Positions 63,952 to 64,000 of a DNA stretch of 64,000 nt are shown piece after piece (position 1 is the stretch's first letter; every line of letters starts with the position of its first letter). The stretch comes from Sclerotiophoma versabilis (Eukaryota > Ascomycota > Dothideomycetes > Pleosporales > Didymellaceae): the NCBI GenBank assembly GCA_012274445.1, contig JAAROD010000090.1, positions 868,001 through 932,000 on the forward strand, written 5' to 3'. Under the pieces are notes generated by a model. It was given only the letters and a program-made list of their open reading frames with translations. It made no database searches and was not told the DNA's origin. Made by a program: the position numbers and the translations under genes.

Positions 63952-64000
63952 CTACTTGATGTTAGTAGCTTCCTAAAAAGGAAAAAGCAGCAGATCTCAC

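Overview
The window is nuclear DNA of a filamentous ascomycete (Pezizomycotina, most likely a Dothideomycete such as a member of the Pleosporales). The evidence is many 46-60 nt GT-AG introns, typical fungal families (SUR2, ALO1, SWC5, Hsp104, a QDE-1-type RNA-dependent RNA polymerase, a PAN/Apple secreted protein), short intergenic gaps, and an AT-rich transposon relic whose CAA codons have become TAA, the signature of repeat-induced point mutation (RIP). The species assignment is inference.

Layout. 1-13.7 kb is a metabolic and secretory stretch: a truncated secreted-protein gene, a PhoD-type phosphatase, an FAD monooxygenase, a GFA-family protein, an epoxide hydrolase, a GABA/amino-acid permease and a D-2-hydroxyacid dehydrogenase. 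15.8-18.5 kb holds hsp104 with heat-shock-element-like sites upstream. 18.5-22.6 kb is a gene-poor gap. 22.6-26.3 kb has an acetate-transporter-family gene, a small secreted protein, and a secreted lactonase-type beta-propeller gene broken by one in-frame TAG.

27.7-36.8 kb is a nested transposon island. A decayed Fot1/pogo-like DNA transposon (41-bp inverted repeats, TA target duplication) has been split by an apparently intact, very young Ty3/gypsy chromovirus (28615-35612, minus strand, 499-bp LTRs that look identical, AAGGC target duplication). That retroelement is the most interesting part of the window. It has a U-UUU-UUA -1 frameshift site between gag and pol, no tRNA-type primer site but a possible Tf1-like self-primer, three new-looking W-x2-C-x4-C-x2-H repeats at the Gag C-terminus, four copies of a perfect palindrome in each LTR, and an antisense gene between pol and the 3' LTR. 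The antisense gene encodes a Zn2Cys6-patterned protein with a predicted coiled coil.

36.8-44 kb next to the island carries lineage-specific genes: a PAN-domain secreted protein, two tandem BTB-like paralogs and a 505-aa orphan. 44.7-64 kb is conserved housekeeping: sur2 and a TCTP homolog head to head, the RNA-dependent RNA polymerase, a membrane protein head to head with swc5, alo1, a probable ribonucleotide-reductase-inhibitor-like protein with a PIP box, and the 3' half of a hybrid histidine kinase cut by the window end.

Splice sites were assigned by hand from GT-AG signals, branch-like CTAAC motifs and reading-frame continuity. No alignments or database searches were run, so family calls rest on recognised motifs.
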